DNA of 7,344 nt from Desulfobacteraceae bacterium (GTDB lineage: Bacteria; Desulfobacterota; DSM-4660; Desulfatiglandales; Desulfatiglandaceae). The translations under genes were made by a program, and so were the position numbers. The stretch spans positions 1 to 7,344 of the forward strand of contig DQZA01000205.1 in assembly GCA_011042035.1 (NCBI GenBank), read 5' to 3'. The notes below the pieces were generated by a model. The model saw only the letters and a program-made list of their open reading frames with translations, did not search any database and had not been told where the DNA came from. Shown here in pieces: positions 1-5,315 of the stretch (its first letter is position 1; each line of letters starts with the position of its first letter).

Positions 1-507
1 GGCATCCTCTACCGATAGCTCTTTTCCATTCTCGACATAGAGAAGCATGCCATGGTAGGCCTCTGGTGAGCCCAGGCCGTAAATGCAGGAGACACTGGCC
101 ACAATGATCACATCATCACGATCCAGCAGTGACCTTGTGGCAGAGTGGCGCATCTTGTCAATCTGTTCATTAATATGAGCATCTTTTTGGATGTACGTGT
201 CTGTTTGAGGGATGTATGCTTCTGGCTGATAGTAGTCGTAGTAACTCACAAAGTATTCCACGGCATTGTTCGGGAAAAACCCCTTTAGCTCACCGTAGAG
301 CTGAGCAGCAAGGGTCTTGTTAGGGGCTATCACGAGGGTAGGCTTCTGCGCCCTAGCGATCACGTGGGCCATGGTAAAGGTCTTGCCCGAGCCTGTGACA
401 CCCAGGAGCACCTGGTGCTTGAACCCCCTCTTAAGGCCGTCCGCAAGATCTTCAATGGCCTTGGGCTGATCACCGCATGGTTCGAGGTCGGTAACCAGCT
501 CAAACAT
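1..507 (-). CDS. uvrB: UvrABC excinuclease subunit B, N-terminal 169 residues (cut by left edge)
   Basis: UvrB is the damage-verifying, helicase-like ATPase of nucleotide excision repair; it receives DNA from UvrA and recruits UvrC in the cytoplasm. Visible here are the typical N-terminus MFELVTDLEPCGDQPKAI (with the conserved CGDQP stretch), the Walker A motif GVTGSGKT at residues 36-43 (Lys42), the APNKTLAAQL segment at 61-70, and the aromatic beta-hairpin region YYDYYQPEAYIP at 89-100 that clamps DNA. The first 169 codons of a protein usually about 660-680 residues long are present and end in frame at base 1. The ATG at 507 matches the family start. It lies inside the last codons of cysS (ATGTTTGA, 8-bp overlap) and is preceded by GGAGG at 512-516, so translation is probably coupled to cysS. 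No frameshift is seen. Identity is certain; function is inferred from family. Confidence 0.97.
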   Translation of the reverse strand, partial: MFELVTDLEPCGDQPKAIEDLADGLKRGFKHQVLLGVTGSGKTFTMAHVIARAQKPTLVIAPNKTLAAQLYGELKGFFPNNAVEYFVSYYDYYQPEAYIPQTDTYIQKDAHINEQIDKMRHSATRSLLDRDDVIIVASVSCIYGLGSPEAYHGMLLYVENGKELSVEDA

Positions 508-1957
508 CCAGCCTCCAGGTGGTCCCTTTGGGACCATCTTCCAGGACAATCCCCTTGGCCTTGAGCTGGTCTCGAATCTTGTCAGCCGTTGCCCAATCCT
601 TGCATGCCCTGGCCTCTGCCCTTTGAGAGATTAGCTTTTCAATTTGTGACGGATCTATCTCCACCTTTTTCTGTGGTATTTCCTCAAAGAATTGTTTTGG
701 AGTCCTTTGCAAGATCCCGAGTACCGTAGCTGCCCTAAACAGCTCTTTGCGCTGCTCTGCCAGGGCCCCTTTGACATCGCCTTGGCCGGTTGTTACCCCG
801 TCCAAGGCCTTGTTGATCTCCCTAACCTTTTCGAACATAAGACCCACCGCGCCTGCGGTATTGAGATCCTCATCCAACACTTCCACAAATCTGCCGAGAA
901 ATGGACTTAGCCCCTCACCTGACAAAAACGGTTCAGAAACCTCGGCCTGTGCCGTTTCGGATGACCCAAGCACCTCTTCAAGCCTCTCGAGGGTCCTATA
1001 GATTCGCACAAAACCAGAGTGCGTGGCACTTACCGCTTCTTGAGAATAATCTATGGGGCTGCGGTAGTGCTTGCTAAGGAGGAACAACCGCAAGACCTCA
1101 GGATGGCATTGCTCCAAGGCATCACGGATGGTGACAAAGTTCCCAAGCGACTTTGACATCTTTTCTGATTCAACAGTAACAAACCCATTGTGGATCCAAT
1201 AGCGCGCAAATTCACCTCCATTGGCCGCTATGGACTGTGCCCTTTCATTTTCATGGTGAGGGAAAAGAAGATCCCTTCCTCCTCCGTGTATATCAAAGGT
1301 ACGGCCCAGATAGTAATTACTCATGACTGAGCATTCTATGTGCCATCCCGGCCGACCTGGTCCCCAAGGGCTTTCCCATTGAGGCTCCCCAGGTTTTGCA
1401 GCCTTCCAGAGTGCAAAATCCATGGGGTGCCTTTTCTTCTCGTCTATGGCTATGCGGCTGCCTGCGTGCATGTCCTCCAGCTTTCTACCAGAGAGCTTCC
1501 CATAGTCCGGAAACTTTTCCACTGAAAAGTAAACATCGCCATTCACAATATATGCATAGCCATTGTTGATCAACGCTTGAACCATTTCTATCATGTGGCC
1601 TATGTGTTCGGTGGCTTTTGGCTCAAAATCGGCCTTCAAGACACCCAGCCGGTCCATGTCTTCGTAAAATGCCCTGATATACTCCTCGGCAATCTCTGTC
1701 GTGTCCTTTCCAATCTCGTTTGCCTTGTTAATGATCTTGTCATCCACATCCGTGAAGTTCCTTACATACGTAACATTAAATCCCCTTGCCCTCAGGTACC
1801 TCACAAGAACGTCAAAGACAATAGCAGACCGAGCATGCCCTATGTGGCACAGGTCATAGACCGTAACACCACACACATACATCCCGACCTTTCCTTCTTC
1901 CAGGGGTATAAACTCCTCTTTCCGCCTTGATGCGGTATTGTAGAATATCAGAGACAA
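500..1957 (-). CDS. cysS: Cysteinyl-tRNA synthetase
   Basis: This class Ia aminoacyl-tRNA synthetase charges tRNA-Cys with cysteine in the cytoplasm. The 485 residues match the usual length (E. coli 461). The HIGH motif is at residues 38-41 and the KMSKS loop at 266-270. The zinc site that selects cysteine is complete: Cys29, Cys209, His234 and Glu238, at the spacing known for the family. The Rossmann core with GWHIECSVMS (204-213) and HGGGRDLLFPHHENE (224-238) is intact, followed by the helical anticodon-binding part and a C-terminal basic tail ending TTWRLDV. The start is a TTG at 1957 giving MSLIFYNT, which fits the family N-terminus; GGAGG lies 10 nt upstream. The gene follows a 204-bp repeat-rich spacer after ispF and overlaps uvrB by 8 bp, so it may be read from the upstream operon or from a promoter in the spacer that I cannot identify clearly. 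Confidence 0.98.
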   Translation of the reverse strand: MSLIFYNTASRRKEEFIPLEEGKVGMYVCGVTVYDLCHIGHARSAIVFDVLVRYLRARGFNVTYVRNFTDVDDKIINKANEIGKDTTEIAEEYIRAFYEDMDRLGVLKADFEPKATEHIGHMIEMVQALINNGYAYIVNGDVYFSVEKFPDYGKLSGRKLEDMHAGSRIAIDEKKRHPMDFALWKAAKPGEPQWESPWGPGRPGWHIECSVMSNYYLGRTFDIHGGGRDLLFPHHENERAQSIAANGGEFARYWIHNGFVTVESEKMSKSLGNFVTIRDALEQCHPEVLRLFLLSKHYRSPIDYSQEAVSATHSGFVRIYRTLERLEEVLGSSETAQAEVSEPFLSGEGLSPFLGRFVEVLDEDLNTAGAVGLMFEKVREINKALDGVTTGQGDVKGALAEQRKELFRAATVLGILQRTPKQFFEEIPQKKVEIDPSQIEKLISQRAEARACKDWATADKIRDQLKAKGIVLEDGPKGTTWRLDV

Positions 1958-1967
1958 TGTAATTATT

Positions 1968-1972
1968 CCTCC
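1968..1972 (-). promoter_or_regulatory. Shine-Dalgarno site of cysS
   Basis: GGAGG on the minus strand, 10 nt before the TTG at 1957. It decides for the TTG start; no ATG near the expected N-terminus offers a better site. Confidence 0.75.
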
Positions 1973-1999
1973 AGCGTAAAAATTTCTCCGCTTCTTACC

Positions 2000-2034
2000 A
2001 TGATTCTTAAGTCTTACGCCTCACGCATATGCCG
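2000..2034 (-). repeat. Degenerate 7-bp repeat units, cysS-proximal block
   Basis: Read on the minus strand, this stretch divides into five consecutive 7-mers, including GGCGTAA (2020-2014), GACTTAA (2013-2007) and GAATCAT (2006-2000). GGCGTAA also occurs at the ispF stop and GAATCAT recurs in the central block (2116-2110). The period is seen directly, but degeneracy is high, so this block is weaker than the two that follow. Confidence 0.45.
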
Positions 2035-2067
2035 CTGTCCGTCCACGACGAACAAGCCCCCTTCCCT

Positions 2068-2130
2068 GAATCACAAATATCGAACTACCAATTTTGAACT
2101 TCGGACTTCATGATTCAACATTCAATATTC
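2068..2130 (-). repeat. Degenerate heptanucleotide array (GAANNTT-like), nine units
   Basis: On the minus strand the 63 bases fall into nine contiguous 7-mers. The first five each begin with GAA (for example GAATATT at 2130-2124 and GAATGTT at 2123-2117); the last four are more worn (such as GTAGTTC at 2088-2082 and GATATTT at 2081-2075). There is no coding potential and no terminator shape. It lies between ispF and cysS and would be part of a shared transcript. Heptameric short tandem repeats are known from filamentous cyanobacterial genomes (the STRR elements); whether this is an analogous family is inference. Confidence 0.65.
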
Positions 2131-2142
2131 TGCTGTTTCGTT

Positions 2143-2170
2143 TTGCCCTGTGCCTTGTGCCTTACGCCTT
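2143..2170 (-). repeat. Four tandem 7-bp units (AAGGCAC-like) overlapping the ispF stop
   Basis: On the minus strand the units are AAGGCGT (2170-2164), AAGGCAC (2163-2157), AAGGCAC (2156-2150) and AGGGCAA (2149-2143). The first unit supplies the last ispF codons: AAG GCG, with the TAA stop crossing into the second unit. The register is exact and two units are identical. The repeat class differs in sequence from the neighbouring GAANNTT array but has the same 7-bp period. Confidence 0.7.
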
Positions 2171-2638
2171 CTTTATCGTTACCACCGCATATGCAGCAAT
2201 TCCCTCCTCTCTGCCACAAAACCCCAGGCCCTCTGTGGTAGTGGCCTTCAGGTTGATGTCCGAGACATTTACCCCGAGCACCTTGGCCAAGTTGCCCCTC
2301 ATCTGGGGAAAATACTTTGATAGTTTTGGTGCCTGGGCAACAATGGATGCATCCAGATTAGTTATCCTGTATCCTTCCTCGTGCATCCATCCCACAACCT
2401 TCTCCATCAGGGATAAGCTATTTGCCCCCCTGTATTGTTCATCAGTGTCAGGGAAATGTTGACCAATGTCGCCCTTGCCCAATGCACCCAGCATTGCATC
2501 CATTATGGCATGAGCAAGCACATCAGCATCCGAGTGGCCGTGCAATCCCATGTGCCACTCGATCTCCACCCCCCCGATTATCAGGCGTTTTCCCCTCACC
2601 AGCCTGTGCACATCGTAGCCAAACCCTACTCTTGTCAC
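2162..2638 (-). CDS. ispF: 2-C-methyl-D-erythritol 2,4-cyclodiphosphate synthase
   Basis: IspF converts CDP-ME-2-phosphate to ME-cyclodiphosphate and CMP, the fifth step of the MEP isoprenoid pathway, as a cytoplasmic homotrimer. With the GTG start at 2638 the protein has 158 residues (E. coli 159). Metal ligands Asp9, His11 and His43 are present in GYDVH and LAHAIMDA, as is HGHSDAD at 33-39. The C-terminal family signature TTTEGLGFCGREEGIAAYAV spans 133-152. GTG was chosen because VTRVGFGYDVH matches the family N-terminus and GAGGA (2643-2647) lies 4 nt upstream; an in-frame extension to 2692 would run into fmdB. The gene follows the zinc-ribbon gene by 11 bp. Its partner ispD, often adjacent or fused in other bacteria, is not in this window. 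The last codons lie in a 7-bp repeat block. Confidence 0.97.
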   Translation of the reverse strand: MTRVGFGYDVHRLVRGKRLIIGGVEIEWHMGLHGHSDADVLAHAIMDAMLGALGKGDIGQHFPDTDEQYRGANSLSLMEKVVGWMHEEGYRITNLDASIVAQAPKLSKYFPQMRGNLAKVLGVNVSDINLKATTTEGLGFCGREEGIAAYAVVTIKKA

Positions 2639-2642
2639 TGCT

Positions 2643-2647
2643 TCCTC
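2643..2647 (-). promoter_or_regulatory. Shine-Dalgarno site of ispF
   Basis: GAGGA, 4 nt before the GTG at 2638. It lies between the fmdB stop (TGA followed directly by TAG, 2652-2647) and ispF, and supports the GTG start over upstream in-frame codons. Confidence 0.65.
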
Positions 2648-2649
2648 TA

Positions 2650-2868
2650 TCAATGACACGTGGAGCAGTTTCCACCTGCACAGGAAGCACACCCCCCGGA
2701 GCCCGCAGAAGGCGTAAACTCCCCACTGCTCTTAAACCCACAGGACGACATAAGCCTCTTCAATTTACTGCTGCTACACTTGGGACATTCGATGTCGTTT
2801 CCAGACCCAAAAACAAGCGTCTCGAATTCTTCATCGCATTCCATGCACCTGAATTCATATATTGGCAT
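2650..2868 (-). CDS. FmdB-type zinc ribbon protein (small, Cys-rich C-terminus)
   Basis: This 72-residue protein starts MPIYEFRCMEC, the hallmark of the FmdB/CxxC_CXXC_SSSS putative regulatory family. One zinc ribbon is formed by Cys8-x2-Cys11 and Cys28-x2-Cys31, followed by the SSSKLKRL-type linker. A Gly/Ser-rich tail carries two more CxxC pairs (Cys60/63 and Cys68/71), a common extension in anaerobes. FmdB was named for a putative regulator next to formamidase/formylmethanofuran genes; most members are functionally unknown. The ATG at 2868 is preferred over an in-frame GTG at 2877 because that GTG lies within a strong AGAGGTGAT Shine-Dalgarno site. It sits 27 bp after the DHS-like gene and 11 bp before ispF, so it is very likely cotranscribed. 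Family call sure, role unknown. Confidence 0.9.
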   Translation of the reverse strand: MPIYEFRCMECDEEFETLVFGSGNDIECPKCSSSKLKRLMSSCGFKSSGEFTPSAGSGGCASCAGGNCSTCH

Positions 2869-2872
2869 AAGG

Positions 2873-2881
2873 ATCACCTCT
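2873..2881 (-). promoter_or_regulatory. Shine-Dalgarno site of the fmdB-type gene
   Basis: AGAGGTGAT on the minus strand is closely complementary to the 16S 3' end and ends 4 nt before the ATG at 2868. It rules out the GTG at 2877, which is part of the site itself. Confidence 0.8.
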
Positions 2882-2895
2882 TTATTCGTGGAATC

Positions 2896-3840
2896 TCACG
2901 CGAGCCGCTCTATCACCGCGGCTGCGAGTAAAGGTAGCATTATCTCGTGGTGCCCAACCAAGCTGTAACCCTTTCCGCCTTCTTGTGTTGGGCGATGTAC
3001 AACATTGGTCATTGGCCTGTAATGCCTGATGAAATCCATATTCACAGTCGTAAATTCCTTCACGTTGAAACCCAGATTTCTCACTACACTCACTGCCTTC
3101 AAAAAGACCTCTGGCAATATTACCGCAGAGCCCAGGTTTATGAATACCCCGCCTTCCAGTTCCTTTACCAGGCCTGCAAATACCTTAAAATCATGATGCG
3201 AGACCTTACCCGCCGCCGCCCCATCAAAGGATGGGTGGCAATGAATTATGTCAGTACCAATGGCTACATGCACTGTTACCGGGATATCCAGCTCATTTGC
3301 CTTAGCCAGTATGCTCATTTTATTATAGGGAAAATTTTTCCGAATCAAAAGCTTACCCACAGCCTCTCCTAGGCCTATGCCCGAGGCCCACCCCTCTGCT
3401 ATAGCCTGGTTTAGGGTCTCTGCCGTTTCCTTGGCCATTCCAAACCTGCCTTCTCCCAGCTCGCTTGCCACGTCCTCCGACGTGTGCCCAACCATAGCCA
3501 CCTCGCAATCATGAATTATGCAGGCACCATTCATGGCTATGGCACTGAGAATCCCCCTTTCCATCAAATCTATGATAATTGGGCTCAGTCCCACCTTGAT
3601 AGGGTGGGCTCCCATTCCAAGGATAACCTTCCTTTCAGAGGATACCGCTATAACTATACGGTCCACAATCTCATTAAGATCCTTGGCTGCCAAGATTTGA
3701 GGAAGTCTGTCAAGCCACGCTGCAAGGCTTCCTCCCTCGCTCCACGGCCGTGAGAAGTCCTCTGCCCTGACTTTGCTCTGCCGCTCGCCAAGTGGGTAGG
3801 TCTTAACTTTCTCCAATGATATGGGCTCAATCTTGGCCAT
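2896..3840 (-). CDS. Uncharacterised conserved protein resembling the deoxyhypusine synthase fold
   Basis: 314 residues, soluble, with no signal peptide or membrane segment. I cannot name its substrate. Glycine-rich Rossmann-like segments are visible: GMGAHPIKVGLSP at 75-87, MNGACIIHDCEVA at 103-115, IPVTVHVAIGTDIIHCHPSF at 186-205, and GGVFINLGSAVILPEVF at 230-246. Their order, and the late Lys290 in EGGKGYSL followed by a MLPLL helix, resemble deoxyhypusine synthase, whose catalytic lysine lies in a C-terminal WGK motif. That alignment is by eye and is inference. Bacteria lack eIF5A, so a different reaction, perhaps on an amine or amino acid with NAD, is more likely. The ATG at 3840 has AAGGA close upstream and a GGGAG 10 nt upstream. 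It sits 65 bp after gmhA and 27 bp before the zinc-ribbon gene, so probably in their operon. The TGA stop happens to be in frame with the next gene. Confidence 0.7.
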   Translation of the reverse strand: MAKIEPISLEKVKTYPLGERQSKVRAEDFSRPWSEGGSLAAWLDRLPQILAAKDLNEIVDRIVIAVSSERKVILGMGAHPIKVGLSPIIIDLMERGILSAIAMNGACIIHDCEVAMVGHTSEDVASELGEGRFGMAKETAETLNQAIAEGWASGIGLGEAVGKLLIRKNFPYNKMSILAKANELDIPVTVHVAIGTDIIHCHPSFDGAAAGKVSHHDFKVFAGLVKELEGGVFINLGSAVILPEVFLKAVSVVRNLGFNVKEFTTVNMDFIRHYRPMTNVVHRPTQEGGKGYSLVGHHEIMLPLLAAAVIERLA

Positions 3841-3877
3841 TTTCCTTTTTCTCCCGGCCTAACTCTCTCTGCGTCAT
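3827..3877 (-). CDS. Possible 16-residue leader peptide overlapping the next start
   Basis: The ATG at 3877 is preceded by GGGGAG with a 6-nt spacer and encodes MTQRELGREKKENGQD, ending at a TGA 14 bp inside the DHS-like gene. The placement, in the 65-bp gap after gmhA, would suit translational coupling or a regulatory micropeptide. The peptide is hydrophilic and highly charged and matches nothing I recognise. It is also the tail of a longer open frame antisense to nothing but overlapping gmhA in another frame, so chance is a fair explanation. Confidence 0.2.
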   Translation of the reverse strand: MTQRELGREKKENGQD

Positions 3878-3905
3878 AGTGAACTCCCCTACCAGGGTAT
3901 CATCT

Positions 3906-4499
3906 TTATTCTTCTGTGGATCCAATGGGAGCCCGGAAAAGTATATAATCAACCAAGTGGCACAAAATATGCCCGCCAAGGATATGGGCCTCCTGAATCC
4001 TTGGTGTACTCTTGGACCTAGCAATTAAAGATAAATCCGCAATCTTTCCCAACGCTCCCCCGTCCTGGCCTAAAAATGCGGCTGTATAAATATGGAGATC
4101 TCTTGCGTCCTTAACGGCCTTAACAACGTTTTCCGAGTTCCCGCTCGTGCTTATCGCAAGCAGAACATCGCCGTCAAGCCCCATTGCCTTGATCTGTTTG
4201 GAAAAAATTTCTTTGAAAGAATAGTCATTGCCGATACTGGTAAGGACAGAGGTATCGGTGGTCAATGCTATGGCAGGCAAGGAAGGCCGTTCCATTTCAT
4301 AGCGATTCACAAACTCAGCCGCTATATGTTGCGCATCAGCAGCACTGCCACCATTTCCACAAATCATTAGCTTCTTGTTGTTTGTAAAGGCCTGGGCAAT
4401 CCTTTCAGAAAGAAATATAAGTTTCTCGATATTCTCCCTGATAAATTGATCCTTTACTGAAAGGCTATCTTTAAGTATGTGTTCGATCATCTTGCGCAA
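3906..4499 (-). CDS. gmhA: Sedoheptulose-7-phosphate (phosphoheptose) isomerase
   Basis: GmhA converts sedoheptulose 7-phosphate to D-glycero-D-manno-heptose 7-phosphate, the entry to heptose for the LPS inner core, in the cytoplasm. The 197 residues form one SIS domain (E. coli 192). The phosphate/sugar-binding loop CGNGGSAADAQH is at 47-58 and STSGNSENV at 117-125. The zinc and catalytic positions known for GmhA are all present at conserved spacing: His58, Glu62, Gln169 (in TPRIQEAHIL) and His177. The start is TTG at 4499, chosen because AAGGAGG lies 8 nt upstream; the ATG three codons later would be 17 nt away. It is the first gene of the minus-strand run, with a sigma70-like promoter about 65 bp upstream. 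Its presence implies a Gram-negative envelope. Confidence 0.96.
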   Translation of the reverse strand: MRKMIEHILKDSLSVKDQFIRENIEKLIFLSERIAQAFTNNKKLMICGNGGSAADAQHIAAEFVNRYEMERPSLPAIALTTDTSVLTSIGNDYSFKEIFSKQIKAMGLDGDVLLAISTSGNSENVVKAVKDARDLHIYTAAFLGQDGGALGKIADLSLIARSKSTPRIQEAHILGGHILCHLVDYILFRAPIGSTEE

Positions 4500-4506
4500 A
4501 GCCAGA

Positions 4507-4514
4507 CCCTCCTT
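4507..4514 (-). promoter_or_regulatory. Shine-Dalgarno site of gmhA
   Basis: AAGGAGGG on the minus strand, a near-perfect anti-16S match, with its core 8 nt before the TTG at 4499. It decides for TTG rather than the ATG at codon 4. Confidence 0.8.
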
Positions 4515-4563
4515 ATCCTTATCAGTGCCATACAGCAGACCTGTTACCCATGCTTTTATTGAA

Positions 4564-4590
4564 CTTATAGCGTCACCCCTGATTTGTCAA
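4564..4590 (-). promoter_or_regulatory. Likely sigma70-type promoter of the gmhA operon
   Basis: On the minus strand there is a perfect -35 TTGACA (4590-4585) and TATAAG (4569-4564) as -10, five of six consensus bases, with a 15-nt spacer that is shorter than the usual 17. Transcription would begin near 4557, giving a leader of about 55-60 nt. It is the best promoter match in the divergent spacer on this strand. Confidence 0.5.
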
Positions 4591-4617
4591 CTTCGCCAAC
4601 CTCAAGGATTTTTGCTC

Positions 4618-4636
4618 AAAGCGCGACGCTTTTTTT
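4618..4636 (+). terminator. Hairpin plus T-run, terminator-like
   Basis: AAAGCG and CGCTTT form a 6-bp stem around a CGA loop, followed by seven Ts counting those in the stem. Outer AGGAT (4605-4609) and ATCCT (4638-4642) could extend the structure. The T-run is on the plus strand, yet no plus-strand gene lies upstream within about 4.6 kb, so it would only stop antisense transcription into the spacer. It may equally be an operator-like palindrome. Confidence 0.3.
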
Positions 4637-4758
4637 GATCCTGCGCTAAATAAAGCCTCATGGGCACTCTTTTTTGTTGAAAATACCTAATCGCTATGCT
4701 AAAGAAATATCCGCTTCAAATAGGTCCACCTTTATTTACCGCAAACCAAGAGGCTTTC

Positions 4759-4773
4759 GCGCAACCCTTGCGC
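4759..4773. repeat. Perfect short inverted repeat GCGCAA-CCC-TTGCGC
   Basis: Two 6-bp arms with a 3-bp centre, about 160 bp upstream of the HU start. It could be an operator or a small hairpin; there is no T-run, so a terminator is unlikely. Confidence 0.35.
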
Positions 4774-4830
4774 TGACAATATTTTGAACTGAACTCGACT
4801 TACCTCTAAGGCCGTATGTAGCCGGGGGAA

Positions 4831-4931
4831 TCTTAAATAAATCACCATAGAAAGGGGGGAAGATTATTCGTTCCGATCGCCTAAGGGTATGGCCACGTTA
4901 TTCTTAAACAATCTAACAAAAGGGGGGAAGA
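4831..4931 (+). repeat. Duplicated leader/Shine-Dalgarno block before the HU gene
   Basis: Two imperfect direct copies. Each has TCTTAAA (4831-4837 and 4902-4908) followed after 13-16 nt by the identical 13-mer AAAGGGGGGAAGA (4851-4863 and 4919-4931). The second copy is the ribosome binding site of the HU gene, whose ATG begins 2 nt after it. The first copy is not followed by an ATG, GTG or TTG at proper distance, so it is either a decoy site, a protein or RNA binding site, or a relic of a local duplication. Confidence 0.6.
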
Positions 4932-4932
4932 A

Positions 4933-5202
4933 ATGACTAAAGCCGAATTGATCAGTGAAATTGCCAAGGCAAGTGACTTATCAAAGGCAGATGCGGAAAG
5001 ATGTCTTAACTCATTTATTAACCTGGCAAAAAAGACCCTAAAAAAGGAAGGGAAATTAGCACTGGCAGGTTTTGGTTCTTTCACAGTGGTTAAGAGAAAG
5101 GCTAGGAAGGGAAGAAATCCTCAGACAGGCGAAGTGATAAAAATCAAGGCCAGCAAGACAGTACGGTTCCGCCCTGGAAAGGCCCTCAAGGAAAGTATCT
5201 AA
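4933..5202 (+). CDS. HU-family DNA-binding protein
   Basis: Small dimeric nucleoid protein that binds and bends DNA with little sequence preference. The 89 residues match the family length (about 90). The N-terminal helices (1-38) lead into the GFGSF turn at 46-50, and the DNA-binding beta-arm carries RKGRNPQTGE at 58-67 with the intercalating Pro63. The C-terminal VRFRPGKALKESI matches the end of the fold. HU versus IHF subunit cannot be fully settled by eye; the closest resemblance is HU (HupA/HupB type), so no symbol is assigned. The ATG at 4933 has a G-rich ribosome site (GGGGGGA, 5 nt upstream) that is a duplicate of an upstream block. Transcribed alone: divergent from gmhA and convergent with selA, ending at a strong terminator 14 bp past the stop. 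Confidence 0.95.
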   Translation: MTKAELISEIAKASDLSKADAERCLNSFINLAKKTLKKEGKLALAGFGSFTVVKRKARKGRNPQTGEVIKIKASKTVRFRPGKALKESI

Positions 5203-5215
5203 CAGTCCCGAATTC

Positions 5216-5262
5216 AAAAAGATGCCCCTTGCGGCCAGATCATCTGCAAGGGGCGTCTTTTT
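5216..5262. terminator. Bidirectional intrinsic terminator between the HU gene and selA
   Basis: The arms 5216-5232 (AAAAAGATGCCCCTTGC) and 5246-5262 (GCAAGGGGCGTCTTTTT) pair over 17 bp with one G-T wobble and a 13-nt loop. A GC-rich core is flanked by an A-run on the left and a T-run on the right, so it works on both strands. It closes HU on the plus strand and selA, whose stop is 54 bp away, on the minus strand. Confidence 0.92.
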
Positions 5263-5315
5263 CTAAGCCAAAGACAATTCCTGCCAGAGCCTTTGAGACT
5301 CAGACAGTGGGTTGT

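Larger units (their letters stand above)
4500..4932. other. Divergent intergenic region between gmhA and the HU gene
   Basis: 433 bp without a credible gene on either strand. It contains the putative gmhA promoter near its left end, two short inverted repeats (4618-4632 and 4759-4773), and a duplicated leader block ahead of HU. For HU I see only a weak promoter candidate on the plus strand: TTGAAA at 4677-4682, a 17-nt spacer, and TAAAGA at 4700-4705 preceded by TGC like an extended -10. That would leave a leader of over 200 nt. Confidence 0.6.

Noticed and set aside
2094..2462. Plus-strand open frame starting in the repeat spacer.
   Set aside because: Antisense to ispF over most of its length, and its first part is the repeat array; no ribosome site.
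2647..2652. TGA at the end of the fmdB-type gene as a selenocysteine codon after the Cys-rich tail.
   Set aside because: TAG follows directly, so recoding would add a single residue.
2650..2898. The TGA stop of the DHS-like gene is in frame with the fmdB-type gene, and selA is nearby, raising the idea of a selenocysteine fusion protein.
   Set aside because: The next gene has its own excellent Shine-Dalgarno site and canonical MPIYEF start; one-in-three chance explains the frame, and I see no convincing SECIS hairpin just after the TGA.
2422..2931. Plus-strand open frame of 169 residues across ispF and the zinc-ribbon gene.
   Set aside because: Antisense shadow of two well-supported genes; proline/histidine-rich composition and no family resemblance.
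4863..4907. Tiny frame after the upstream copy of the HU leader block, starting at ATT.
   Set aside because: ATT is a very rare start, the spacing to the G-tract is too short, and the peptide is only 14 residues.
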